Origin: Nonomuraea spiralis
GTDB lineage: Bacteria > Actinomycetota > Actinomycetes > Streptosporangiales > Streptosporangiaceae
NCBI RefSeq assembly: GCF_014648435.1
Contig: NZ_BMRC01000008.1
Location: 62,001 to 126,000, forward strand
Direction of reading: 5' to 3'
DNA: 64,000 nucleotides
The translations under genes and the position numbers were made by a program. Of the stretch, positions 1-8,180 are shown one piece after another. The notes under the pieces are model-generated. The model searched no databases and was not told the origin of the DNA. It saw only the letters and a list, made by a program, of their open reading frames with translations. Positions within the stretch are counted from its first letter, which is position 1. Every line of letters starts with the position of its first letter.

Positions 1-240
1 GGCGAGGTGCTGGCCTACGACGAGGCCCACGACTCGCGGCTGCTGCTGTCGGTGCGCACGTGGATGGAGCGCAACCGCCACGTCGAGGACGCGGCGGCGG
101 CGCTGCACGTCCACCCCAACACGCTGGCCTACCGGCTGCGCAGGTTCGCCGCGCTGAGCGGGCGCGACCTGTCGTCGAGCGCGGCGTTCGCCGAGGTCTG
201 GCTGGCCGTACGGGCGGCCCGCCAGCTCGGCCTGTGCTAG
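1..240 (+). CDS. PucR-family transcriptional regulator, C-terminal fragment (5' end outside window)
   Basis: The frame is open from the first base and ends at TAG 238-240, so this is the last 79 residues of a longer protein. The visible part is the helix-turn-helix typical of PucR/CdaR C-termini: a stretch like 'LLLSVRTWMERN' is followed by 'DAAAALHVHPNTLAYRLRR', the usual recognition helix (residues about 34-54 of the fragment). These regulators often control purine, sugar-acid or other catabolic genes. It ends 10 bp before the convergent alpha-mannosidase gene, so it may regulate the neighbouring sugar/inositol operons, but that is only inferred from position. Confidence 0.85.
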   Translation, partial: GEVLAYDEAHDSRLLLSVRTWMERNRHVEDAAAALHVHPNTLAYRLRRFAALSGRDLSSSAAFAEVWLAVRAARQLGLC

Positions 241-250
241 CCCGGCCCGC

Positions 251-2971
251 TCACGTGCCGCGGAGCTGGACTGTCGCGATCTCCCATGCCTTGAGCGGCA
301 GCCTGAGTGTGCCCTCCTCGGTCTCCAGCGGCTCGCCGGGCCGGCCCGTCAGGTCGGCCCGCCTGGCCCGGGTGAAGTCCCCCTGCACGACGGCCTCGGT
401 GTCCACCTCGGTGAGCGCCACCATCCGCAGCTCGTGCCAGCCGTCACGCAGGCGCAGCGAGGTCATCGTGACGCCCCGGCCGGACACCGACAGCCCGGCC
501 GCCGCCGGGGGCAGCGGCAGCTCCGGATCGCCCTGGCCGGGCGCGACCAGCAGGTCGTGCCGGAAGATCTCCGCCGCCACGGGGACGTCCCGCCAGTCCA
601 TGAACGGCATCAGCGCCAGCGACACGGTGTGCGGCCCGCGAGACTGCGCGGCCGGTGTCGGGAGCTGCGGACCGGCGGGCTCGGGACGCAGCCCGTTGTG
701 GTTGCGCGACAGGTAGCCGACCGAGCGCAGCAGCGTGAGCGCCAGCTCGTCGCCGTCGTTCAGCAGCTCGTACTCGGTCACGTTCTCCAGCAGCGCGGCC
801 ACCCCGCCGGCGGCCACCCAGCCGGCGGCGGGGAAGGTCGGCAGCGGGGTCTCGCCGCAGCCGCCCTCGGACTCCAGCTCCCGCCGCACGATCGCGAACT
901 GCCCCTCGGCCAGCGAATGGTCGGCCCGCCTCGGCAGCGGCACGTGCATCCGCACCCGATGGTCCTCGCACCGGTTGTCGAACGACACCCGCAGCCGGAC
1001 GAACCGCTCGCCCGCCCGCAGCTCGACCCGCATGTCCACGACGGCGTCCTCGGTCTCGCCGGTACGCGTGAGCGGCGGGAGCTCGGGCGTCGACGCGACA
1101 CGTTCCCCGGCGGCCGGCCACAGGTAGGCCCGGCGCACGTTGATGGAGCCCACGAGCGGGCCCGCGTCGACGAGCGTGCTCTCGATCGACAGGGGTTCGG
1201 AGACGACCAGGTCCTCCTCGGGGGGCGCGTAGTTGTAGGTGTCGCCGGCGTCCCCGCCGTCCTCGATGCGGCACACGCCGGTGATCGTCCGGCCGTCCTC
1301 GCCGAAGAGCCCGAGCGTGCCGTCCGGCTCGATCTCGACCCGTAGCAGCCCGTTGTCCAGCACCCGCCTGCCGGCCGTGACGGGCAGGACCTCGACGTCG
1401 GAGCCGAGCCAGCAGCCGTCGTGGTGCCCCCACTCCCCCCGCGACTCGCCGAACGCGTCGTCGTAGGTCACGGGCCGCAGGCTGGTGTGGCCCAGGGCGG
1501 GCACCTCGACGTAGGCGGCCACCTTGCGCCAGGGCTCGACCTCGATGCGGACGTGGGTGACGCCGTCGAGCGCGGCGCGCACCGCGGCCGGGTCGAACGG
1601 CCCGCGCGGTTCGCGGTCCAGGGTGAAGGTGAGGGTGTCCTCCGTGACGTCCCAGGCCACGATGTGCTGTCCGTACAGCTCGGTGCCGTGGACGTAGGTC
1701 AGCACCGTGGCCGGGTCGATGCGCTCGTCCATCAGGAGCGTCGGCGCGTGGTCGATGCGATGGGAGGGGATCGCGGCTCCGGAGGCGTCGACCAGCGAGT
1801 CCGTGCCGGGCACCTCGACGATCACGACCCCGGCGCGCGGGGCCGGCGTCGGGTTGACGACGAGCACGCCGCCGTACGGCACCGCCGCCGCCAGCCGGGC
1901 GGTCACCATGTCGCGGACGGCCTGCCCCAGGTGCTCGGCCTCGGCGATGCGGGCGGCGACCTGCTGAGCCGTCTCGTCCACGCCGCAGCCGGTGACCGAG
2001 TCGTGGCCACTGGCCTCCACCAGCCGCCGCCAGGCCATGTCGAGGAAGCGGCCGGGCCACGGGCCGCCCCAGAGCGCGGCCAGAGGCTCGGCGTAGCGCT
2101 CGACCATGCGCTCGGCCCGGCCCATGGCCTGCTTGACGGCGGCGCGGACGGAGATGACGCCGGGCAGGATGTTGGCGCGGGCGTGGGAGCGCAGCTCGCC
2201 GGTGACCCGCGGCAGGCCGGTGGTGTCGCCCGAATATCTCTCGATATAGCCGGACAAGGTGTCCATGCGGGCGCCGATGGCCACCACCATCTCCGGCAAC
2301 CCGCGTACGGGCGCCGAGTGGTCGGTGCCGTACATGGCCAGGAGTTCGCCCTCGGGGCCGTGCCAGGCGCGCATGGTCTTCACGAACGCCGCCGCCCGCT
2401 CCTCCAGCCCGTTGACGTCGGAGAACAGGTGGGCGCCGTTGCCGTAGCCGCCCTCGGGCAGGTATTGGGTGCGGATCGCCGTGCCGTCGGGCGCCACCCA
2501 GGCGAAGGCGTCGGTCGTCACCGACGACGGCACCCCGCGGTAGACGCAGGCGTGCTCAAGCCCGGCCCGCCGCAGGATCTGCGGCATCTGGGCGATATGG
2601 CCAAACATGTCCGGCAGGTAGCCCACCCGCATCGCGCCGCCGAGCTTCTCCGCCCCTGCCAGCCCGAGTTCGAGGTTGCGGACGATGTTCTCGCCCGAGC
2701 ACAGGAACTCGTCCAGCAGGATCTGCCACGGCCCCACCGCCAGCCGTCCGGACTTCACGAGCGCCGCGACGCGGTCGCGGTTCTCCGGCCGCACCTCCAG
2801 GTAGTCGTCCACGCAGGCGAGCTGACCGTCGAGGGTGAAGTGGTAGCCGGGCTCGCTTTCCATGGTGTCGAGCACCTCGTCGAGCAGGGCCACGAGCCTG
2901 AGCCTGAAACGCTGGAAGGGTTCGTACCACTCCCTGTCCCAGTGCGTGTGCGGGACGACCACTATGTCCAT
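251..2971 (-). CDS. Alpha-mannosidase, glycoside hydrolase family 38
   Basis: The 906-residue protein should hydrolyse terminal alpha-mannosidic bonds and, having no signal peptide, probably works in the cytoplasm on imported or internal glycosides. The N-terminus 'PHTHWDREW' (H8, H10, D12) is the GH38 metal-binding motif. 'LPDMFGH' places the catalytic nucleophile at D121. 'SGHDSVTG' (H323, D324) is the second metal-ligand segment. The remainder is the beta-sandwich region normal for GH38, and the length is typical. I chose ATG 2971 because the frame upstream is only a shadow of the preceding gene. It overlaps the dehydrogenase gene by 10 nt and is the last gene of the minus operon. Confidence 0.93.
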   Translation of the reverse strand: MDIVVVPHTHWDREWYEPFQRFRLRLVALLDEVLDTMESEPGYHFTLDGQLACVDDYLEVRPENRDRVAALVKSGRLAVGPWQILLDEFLCSGENIVRNLELGLAGAEKLGGAMRVGYLPDMFGHIAQMPQILRRAGLEHACVYRGVPSSVTTDAFAWVAPDGTAIRTQYLPEGGYGNGAHLFSDVNGLEERAAAFVKTMRAWHGPEGELLAMYGTDHSAPVRGLPEMVVAIGARMDTLSGYIERYSGDTTGLPRVTGELRSHARANILPGVISVRAAVKQAMGRAERMVERYAEPLAALWGGPWPGRFLDMAWRRLVEASGHDSVTGCGVDETAQQVAARIAEAEHLGQAVRDMVTARLAAAVPYGGVLVVNPTPAPRAGVVIVEVPGTDSLVDASGAAIPSHRIDHAPTLLMDERIDPATVLTYVHGTELYGQHIVAWDVTEDTLTFTLDREPRGPFDPAAVRAALDGVTHVRIEVEPWRKVAAYVEVPALGHTSLRPVTYDDAFGESRGEWGHHDGCWLGSDVEVLPVTAGRRVLDNGLLRVEIEPDGTLGLFGEDGRTITGVCRIEDGGDAGDTYNYAPPEEDLVVSEPLSIESTLVDAGPLVGSINVRRAYLWPAAGERVASTPELPPLTRTGETEDAVVDMRVELRAGERFVRLRVSFDNRCEDHRVRMHVPLPRRADHSLAEGQFAIVRRELESEGGCGETPLPTFPAAGWVAAGGVAALLENVTEYELLNDGDELALTLLRSVGYLSRNHNGLRPEPAGPQLPTPAAQSRGPHTVSLALMPFMDWRDVPVAAEIFRHDLLVAPGQGDPELPLPPAAAGLSVSGRGVTMTSLRLRDGWHELRMVALTEVDTEAVVQGDFTRARRADLTGRPGEPLETEEGTLRLPLKAWEIATVQLRGT

Positions 2972-4050
2972 GCCGCCGCCTCCCCTCCGATGGGCAGTCG
3001 ATGCCGGACGGCGTAGCGGGCGGCGATCCGCTGAGCCGTCACGATGTCCTCCAGTGCGCCGCCCGCGTCGGTGATCGGCGGGCTGCCATCGTTCACATAA
3101 GCATGGAAGGCGGCCAGTTGTACCTCGAACGCCTCGGTCACCTGGCGGTGTTCGGCGCGGGTCTCGGCCCCGGAGACCACGGTGAGGGTGGTGGGCGCGT
3201 TCATCAGGTAGGGCGTGGGGAAGACGAGCTCCAGCGTGCCGGCGGTGTGGTGGATCGCGACGGTCTCGCGGTAGGCCGGGTAGCCGTCCAGGTAGTGCCA
3301 GCGGATGTGGAAGCGGCCCGCGACGGGCAGGGGTCCGGAGATCTCCACCGAGCCGGGCGCCGGGCCCCAGGTCTCCACGTACGAGATCTCCTCCGGCGAC
3401 CCGGTGAAGCACCTCAGCAGCGACAGGTCGTGGCAGATCGAGCCCAGGGAGATCGTGTACACGTCGCGCAGCGCCTCCGGGGCGTCCGCGCCGAGCGCCC
3501 GCGAGACGAGCGCGTCCTCGGCCGCCCGCAACGAGCCGAGCACGCCGGGATCGACGTCGCCGGCCCGCGTCAGGTTCGCGAACGCGAGCTGCGACTCCCC
3601 GCTCGGATGCAGCACGGTCACCTCGACCGACCGGACCGCCGCCGGCCCGCCCAGCTCGGCCAGCAGCTCGGCGGCCCGGCGTACGGCGGGGTCGTACTGC
3701 TTCATGTAACCCACCATCAGCCGCCCCTCGGGCAGCGCCGCCACCTCCGCCCGGGTCAGCGCGAGCGGTTTCTCGCACAACACGGCGCAGCCGGCGGCCA
3801 GCGCCTGCCGCACGGTCTCGCCGTGGGAGCCGGAGGCCAGCACGATCACCGCCTCGAAACCGCCGTCGGCCAGCATCTCCGCCACGGACGTGTACCGCCG
3901 GGCCGCGCCCAGCCGGTCGCCGACGGCGTCGGCCAGCGTGCGTGACAGGTCGCAGACGGCGCTGACCTCGAACAGGTCGCGCCGCCTGGACAACAGCGGC
4001 ACGTAGACCGCCTGGGTGACGGCCCCGCACCCGACCAGCGCGATCCTCAC
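2962..4050 (-). CDS. Gfo/Idh/MocA-family NAD(P)-dependent oxidoreductase
   Basis: A 362-residue sugar or cyclitol dehydrogenase. The Rossmann fold starts at 'IALVGCGAVTQ' (residues 3-13), and 'CEKPLAL' (E93-K94-P95) is the family-typical EKP motif carrying the catalytic lysine. The C-terminal half is the alpha/beta substrate domain. The start is GTG 4050, which shares 4 nt (GTGA) with the stop of the IolE-like gene, so the two are translationally coupled. Family members include inositol 2-dehydrogenase (IolG). Given iol genes on both sides, an IolG-like role is plausible, but an aldose or glycoside substrate released by the mannosidase is equally possible. Confidence 0.9.
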   Translation of the reverse strand: MRIALVGCGAVTQAVYVPLLSRRRDLFEVSAVCDLSRTLADAVGDRLGAARRYTSVAEMLADGGFEAVIVLASGSHGETVRQALAAGCAVLCEKPLALTRAEVAALPEGRLMVGYMKQYDPAVRRAAELLAELGGPAAVRSVEVTVLHPSGESQLAFANLTRAGDVDPGVLGSLRAAEDALVSRALGADAPEALRDVYTISLGSICHDLSLLRCFTGSPEEISYVETWGPAPGSVEISGPLPVAGRFHIRWHYLDGYPAYRETVAIHHTAGTLELVFPTPYLMNAPTTLTVVSGAETRAEHRQVTEAFEVQLAAFHAYVNDGSPPITDAGGALEDIVTAQRIAARYAVRHRLPIGGEAAAWT

Positions 4051-4946
4051 AGCCCCAGCTCCCTCAGCCTGTCGCGGTTGGCGGCCTGGTCGGCGATGTT
4101 CCGTTCGACCGGGCGGCGGCCCGGCATGATGTCCTGCTCGACGACGATCCAGCCCTCATAGCCGATCGCGTCGAGCGCCGCCACGACCGCGGGCAGGTCG
4201 AGCTCGCCCTCGCCGAGGCGGGTGAAGCCGCCCCTGGCCATCAGCTCGCGCAGGTCGGCGCCGTCGTCCAGGGCGGTGGCCAGGATCTTGGTGTCGCCGT
4301 CCTTGATGTGCACGTGCCCGATCCGGCCGGCCCACGCGCGCAGGGCCGCCACCGGGTCTCCTCCGGCCAGCAGCAGGTGGCCGGTGTCCAGGCAGAGCGG
4401 CACGTCGGTCAGCTCCAGGAGGCGTTCGACGTCGTCGGGGGTCTCGACGTACGTGCCGAGGTGGTGGTGGAAGGCGGGCTCCAGGCCACGTTCGCGGCAG
4501 CGGTCGGCGGCCTCCTGGACGCGGGCGGCGTACCCGGGCCAGTCGGCGGCCGGCAGCCCGGGGACGCTCCCGCCGGGCCTGGCGAACCGCTCCGGCGAAC
4601 CCGAGCAGGCCAGCGTGGGCCGGGGCGCGAAGGGCGCGGGCGCCTCGGGCGCGGCGGCGAACACGTCGAGCGCGGCCTCCAGCGCGGGCAGCCCCCGCCG
4701 GTACGCCTCGGCGTCGCCGTACCGCAGGTCGACCCAGCCCCCGGCGAGCAGCAGGCCGTGCGCGGCCAGCCGCCGGGCCAGGCCGGGGCCGGTGCCGAGA
4801 TAGCCGATGGGCCCGGAGTCGATGCCCTCGTAGCCGGCCTCGGCCAGGGCACGGACCATCTCGTCGGGGCCGAGCGGCGGCGGCGCGTCGCTGAGCTCGA
4901 ACACGCCGAAGCTCACCGGCGCGTTCGCGACTTTCCTCAATGGCAT
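4047..4946 (-). CDS. Sugar phosphate isomerase/epimerase-type TIM barrel, IolE-like (inosose dehydratase)
   Basis: This 299-residue AP-endonuclease-2/xylose-isomerase-like barrel has the metal-site signature of myo-inosose-2 dehydratases: 'FHHHLGTYVET' (H160-H162), 'LCLDTGHLLLAGGDP' (D187, H190), 'HVHIKD' (H211, H213) and a late 'VVEQD' glutamate. The IolE reaction converts 2-keto-myo-inositol to the diketone hydrolysed by IolD. The divergent iol operon lacks iolE, so this gene would complete the pathway. The start ATG 4946 overlaps the PHP gene by 10 nt; the longer upstream frame is a shadow. The iolE assignment rests on motif similarity, and other ketose epimerase activities remain possible. 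Confidence 0.82.
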   Translation of the reverse strand: MPLRKVANAPVSFGVFELSDAPPPLGPDEMVRALAEAGYEGIDSGPIGYLGTGPGLARRLAAHGLLLAGGWVDLRYGDAEAYRRGLPALEAALDVFAAAPEAPAPFAPRPTLACSGSPERFARPGGSVPGLPAADWPGYAARVQEAADRCRERGLEPAFHHHLGTYVETPDDVERLLELTDVPLCLDTGHLLLAGGDPVAALRAWAGRIGHVHIKDGDTKILATALDDGADLRELMARGGFTRLGEGELDLPAVVAALDAIGYEGWIVVEQDIMPGRRPVERNIADQAANRDRLRELGL

Positions 4947-6115
4947 AGGGCGATCACCTCGTTCTCGTGGGTCTCCAGGCGGTGGAGTCCTTCGCCGGCC
5001 CGCAGCAGCGCGCGCTCGCCGCGGACGACCTGGCGGGCGCCGCCGGGACGGACCAGCACCAGGCCGTCGGCGCCGAGCGCGAGCAGTTCGTCGCCCAGCC
5101 GGAGCAGCAGCGGCGCGTCCGGCCCGGCCGACACTGCGGTGCGCCCGGCGCGTACGCCGTCGAGCACCGCGTCCGGGTCCTCGGCCAGCACCCACGTGGT
5201 CGGCGCGCCCGGGAGCCCGTCGCTGCCGGGGCGGTGGAAGTCGCTGCCGCCGATGGCCACCACGTCCTCGCGCCAGGCGTCGGCCCAGGCCAGCGGCGCG
5301 CCCCAGCGGCGGTCCCACCAGCCGGAGCTCCACACCTCGGCCACCCTCGGGCGATCGGCGATCGGCAGCAACCAGGCGCAGTCGCCGCCCAGCGGGTGGT
5401 TGATCGAGATCAGGCCGCCCGCCCGCCCGGCGTGCTCGGCCCAGGAGTCGGCGGGCCGCCGGAAGTCCACCCAGCCGACCTCGCCGAACACGTTGGCGTG
5501 GCCGCGGTCGGTGGTGACCTCCTGGCCGGGGATGAGCGTGACGCCGCGGCCGGCCGCGCGCAGCCAGGGGTGGTGGCTGACCGTGTTGTGGTCGGTGACG
5601 GCCAGGAAGTCGAGGCCCCGGCCGTGGGCCAGCTCGGCCAGTTCGGCGACGGTGAGCGTACCGTCGCTGTGGACGGTGTGGGCGTGGAAGTCGCCGGCGT
5701 ACCAGCGCAGCCCGTCCACGTCGGGGACGTCCCTGCGCGGGGGCCGCTCGCCGGGCGGCGGCTCGGCGAGCACCGGCTCGGGCGGGGCCGTACGCTCCGC
5801 CGTGATCTCCAGCGTGAAGTCGAGCCCCTGCGGCGGCACGCGGTGCAGCCCCAGCCACACGTGCCAGACGCCGGACTCGGGCACGCCGGGCAGGTAGCCC
5901 GGGGTGGCCCAGTCGCGGGTGATCGTGAACTCCGCGCGTGCCCCGCCCGACCAGCCGCGGAACCCGCCGGGGGCACCGCAGCCGAGGTCGAGCACGCCCT
6001 GTGAACGGTCGTAGTCGAGCCGTACGGTGACGGCCTCGGATCCGGGCGGCACCTCGAAGGGCACCTCACGCAACATCCGCTCCAGCCGGTCGTCGAGGCT
6101 CCAGTGGCCTTTCAC
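4937..6115 (-). CDS. CehA/McbA-type PHP-domain metallohydrolase
   Basis: A 392-residue protein with a beta-rich N-terminal domain (about residues 1-135) followed by a PHP metallohydrolase domain. Metal-binding motifs are 'DFHAHTVHSDG' (D142, H144, H146), 'VTDHNT' (D175, H176) and 'GSDFHRPG' (D292, H294). This architecture occurs in hydrolases acting on phosphate or carboxylate esters and carbamates. The start is GTG 6115, which overlaps the stop codon of a 28-codon upstream frame (GTGA). As second gene of the minus operon it may cleave a phosphorylated or esterified sugar or inositol glycoside before the mannosidase, isomerase and dehydrogenase act. The substrate is not predictable. Confidence 0.87.
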   Translation of the reverse strand: MKGHWSLDDRLERMLREVPFEVPPGSEAVTVRLDYDRSQGVLDLGCGAPGGFRGWSGGARAEFTITRDWATPGYLPGVPESGVWHVWLGLHRVPPQGLDFTLEITAERTAPPEPVLAEPPPGERPPRRDVPDVDGLRWYAGDFHAHTVHSDGTLTVAELAELAHGRGLDFLAVTDHNTVSHHPWLRAAGRGVTLIPGQEVTTDRGHANVFGEVGWVDFRRPADSWAEHAGRAGGLISINHPLGGDCAWLLPIADRPRVAEVWSSGWWDRRWGAPLAWADAWREDVVAIGGSDFHRPGSDGLPGAPTTWVLAEDPDAVLDGVRAGRTAVSAGPDAPLLLRLGDELLALGADGLVLVRPGGARQVVRGERALLRAGEGLHRLETHENEVIALCH

Positions 6116-6198
6116 GCCGGTCCGCCCTTGCCTGAGGCGGGGCGGAAAGAGAGCTTGGTGATGTGCTGTTCGTGGTGGACGTCGCTGGGGACGAACAT
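6112..6198 (-). CDS. 28-residue upstream peptide, translationally coupled to the PHP gene
   Basis: This short frame was found by following an ideal Shine-Dalgarno sequence, AGGAGG at 6211-6206, placed 7 nt before ATG 6198. It encodes MFVPSDVHHEQHITKLSFRP followed by ASGKGGPA and stops at TGA 6114-6112, overlapping the GTG start of the PHP gene by 3 nt. It lies just downstream of the predicted operon promoter. The PHP gene has no good binding site of its own outside this frame, so re-initiation after the short frame is the likely way it is translated. The peptide may be functional (two His-rich turns) or only a coupling device. I do not recognise a family. Confidence 0.55.
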   Translation of the reverse strand: MFVPSDVHHEQHITKLSFRPASGKGGPA

Positions 6199-6267
6199 GA
6201 GCGAACCTCCTCAGCGTCCGACACTACCGAAGTGAGGTGACGGGGCCCGGCCTGAACGATCATCCAT

Positions 6268-6297
6268 AACATAGCGGACATCCTTATGTCATGACAA
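6268..6297 (-). promoter_or_regulatory. Predicted promoter of the minus operon with overlapping palindrome
   Basis: On the minus strand TTGTCA (6297-6292) and TATGTT (6273-6268) form a good -35/-10 pair with an 18-nt spacer. The perfect 10-bp palindrome TGTCATGACA (6287-6296) overlaps the -35 element. In the plus direction the same palindrome supplies ATGACA, with TAAGGT (6316-6321) as a weak -10 for iolC. One regulator bound at the palindrome could therefore control both divergent operons. No factor is identified; GntR-type iol repressors are candidates by analogy only. Confidence 0.5.
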
Positions 6298-6339
6298 TAT
6301 GCCATAGTGTCGAGGTAAGGTGCGTCCTCTGGAGGTGCG

Positions 6340-7278
6340 TTGTACGACCTGATCACGATCGGCCGCTGCGGCGTCGACGTCTATCCGCTGCAGACCGGCG
6401 TCGGGCTGGCCGACGTCGAGACCTTCGGCAAGTTCCTCGGCGGCAGCCCGACCAACGTCGCCGTCGCGGCGGCGCGTCACGGGCTGCGCTCCGCGGTGAT
6501 CACCGCCGTGGGCGCCGACCCCTTCGGCGTGTACGTACGACGGGCCATCCGCGGCTTCGGCGTGGACGACGCCTACGTGAGCGTCATCGAGGGCCCGGCC
6601 ACGCCGGTCACGTTCTGCGAGATCTTCCCGCCCGACCACTTCCCCATCTACTTCTACCGCGGCGAGCACCCGCCCGACCTGCGCATCACCCCGGACCTGC
6701 TCGACCTCGACGCCGTCCGGGCCGCCGGACTGTTCTGGTTCTCGCTCACCGGCCTGAGCAAGGAGCCGAGCCGGTCCGCCCACGCCGCCGCCCTGGCGGC
6801 CCGTACGTCCGGCTGGACGGTGTTCGACCTCGACTACCGCGCGGCGCTGTGGGAGTCGCGCGAGGCCGCCCGCGCGGCCGTGCGCGAGGCGCTGCCGCAC
6901 GCGAACGTGGCCGTCGGCAACCTGGAGGAGGTGGAGACCGCGGTCGGCGTGCGCGACCCGGCGGCGGCGGCGCGGGCGCTGCTCGACGCCGGGGCCGAGG
7001 TGGCGATCGTCAAGATGGGCCCGGCCGGGGTGCTCGCCCGCACGGCGACGGAGAGCGTCGTGGCCGAGCCGGTCGAGGTGAAGGTGGTCAACGGCATCGG
7101 GGCCGGCGACGCGTTCGGCGGCGCGGTCTGCCTCGGGCTGCTGCGCGGCTGGCCGCTGGAGCGCACGATCCGCTTCGCCAACGCCGCCGGCGCCCTCGTC
7201 GCCGGCCGCCTGGCCTGCGCCGACGCCATGCCCACCACGGACGAGGTGCGGGAACTGCTGGACGAGGTGCCCACGTGA
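6340..7278 (+). CDS. iolC: 5-dehydro-2-deoxygluconokinase
   Basis: A 312-residue PfkB-family sugar kinase that phosphorylates 5-dehydro-2-deoxy-D-gluconate in myo-inositol catabolism. 'GGSPTNVAVAAARHG' (about residues 34-48) is PfkB signature 1, and 'NGIGAGDAFGG' (catalytic base D257) is signature 2. The start is TTG 6340, preceded by GGAGG at 6331-6335. It is the first gene of the plus operon and its stop overlaps the next start by 4 nt. The neighbours (aldolase, iolB, iolD) make the iolC assignment firm within the broad PfkB family. Confidence 0.92.
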   Translation: MYDLITIGRCGVDVYPLQTGVGLADVETFGKFLGGSPTNVAVAAARHGLRSAVITAVGADPFGVYVRRAIRGFGVDDAYVSVIEGPATPVTFCEIFPPDHFPIYFYRGEHPPDLRITPDLLDLDAVRAAGLFWFSLTGLSKEPSRSAHAAALAARTSGWTVFDLDYRAALWESREAARAAVREALPHANVAVGNLEEVETAVGVRDPAAAARALLDAGAEVAIVKMGPAGVLARTATESVVAEPVEVKVVNGIGAGDAFGGAVCLGLLRGWPLERTIRFANAAGALVAGRLACADAMPTTDEVRELLDEVPT

Positions 7279-8180
7279 GCGACCTCACGCTCCCCGGGAC
7301 CGCCCGCTACGAGTGGCTCACGCGCATCCGCGCGACCCGTCCCGAGGAGATCGCCGAGGCCGCCGCCCGGCGGCGGCGCCGGGGGCTGCCCGCCGCGGAC
7401 GAGCGCCTGGTGATCATCGCCGCCGACCACCCGGCCAGGGGCGCCCTGTCCGTACGTGACCGCCCGCTGGCCATGGGCAGCCGCCCCGACCTGCTCGACC
7501 GCCTCCGGACGGCCCTGGCCAGGCCCGGCGTGGACGGCGTCCTGGCCTCCCCCGACGTCCTGGAGGACCTGCTCCTGCTGGGCGCGCTGGAGGGCAAGCT
7601 GGCCTTCGGCTCGATGAACCGCGGCGGCCTCCAGGGCTCGGTGTTCGAGCTGGACGACCGCTTCACCGGCTTCGACGCCGACGCCATCGACACGATGCGC
7701 CTCGACGGCGGCAAGATGTTGTGCCGCATCGACCCCGGCGACCACGCGACGGCCGCCACGCTGGAGTCGTGCGCCCACGCGGTGACCGGCCTGGCCCGCA
7801 GGCGGCTGCTGGCCATGGTGGAGCCGTTCTGGGCGACCCGTTCGGAGTCCGGCGTGCTGCGCAACGACCTGTCCCCCGACGCCGTGATCCGCTCGATCAG
7901 CGTCGCCCAGGCGCTCGGCGCGACCTCGGCCTACACCTGGCTGAAGATCCCCGTGGTGGCCGAGATGGAACGGGTGATGGCCGCGACCACGCTGCCCGCC
8001 CTGCTCCTCGGCGGTGACCCGGCCGACCTCGGCGCGGCCTTCGCCGACTGGCGCCGCGCGCTGGCCCTGCCCGGCGTACGCGGCCTCGTCGTCGGCCGCG
8101 CCCTGCTCTATCCGTCCGACGACGACGTGGCGACGGCGGTGGACGGCGCCGCCGCCCTGGTACGAGAGGCACACGCATGA
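7275..8180 (+). CDS. Cgl0158-family (beta/alpha)8-barrel aldolase of the inositol pathway
   Basis: A 301-residue TIM-barrel protein of the type found next to iolC in Corynebacterium (Cgl0158) and often annotated as a deoxyribose-phosphate-like aldolase. Candidate active-site residues are 'AADHPARG' (D51, H52), 'LDGGKMLCRIDP' (K147) and 'YTWLKIPVV' (K224, a plausible Schiff-base lysine). By position between kinase and isomerase genes it most likely splits 5-dehydro-2-deoxygluconate 6-phosphate into malonate semialdehyde and dihydroxyacetone phosphate, the step done by IolJ elsewhere. The start GTG 7275 overlaps iolC by 4 nt, and its stop overlaps iolB. Confidence 0.82.
   Translation: MSDLTLPGTARYEWLTRIRATRPEEIAEAAARRRRRGLPAADERLVIIAADHPARGALSVRDRPLAMGSRPDLLDRLRTALARPGVDGVLASPDVLEDLLLLGALEGKLAFGSMNRGGLQGSVFELDDRFTGFDADAIDTMRLDGGKMLCRIDPGDHATAATLESCAHAVTGLARRRLLAMVEPFWATRSESGVLRNDLSPDAVIRSISVAQALGATSAYTWLKIPVVAEMERVMAATTLPALLLGGDPADLGAAFADWRRALALPGVRGLVVGRALLYPSDDDVATAVDGAAALVREAHA

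Noticed and set aside
4308..5897. 529-codon plus-strand frame opposite the PHP and IolE-like genes
   Set aside because: Compositional shadow; the minus-strand proteins have complete motifs.
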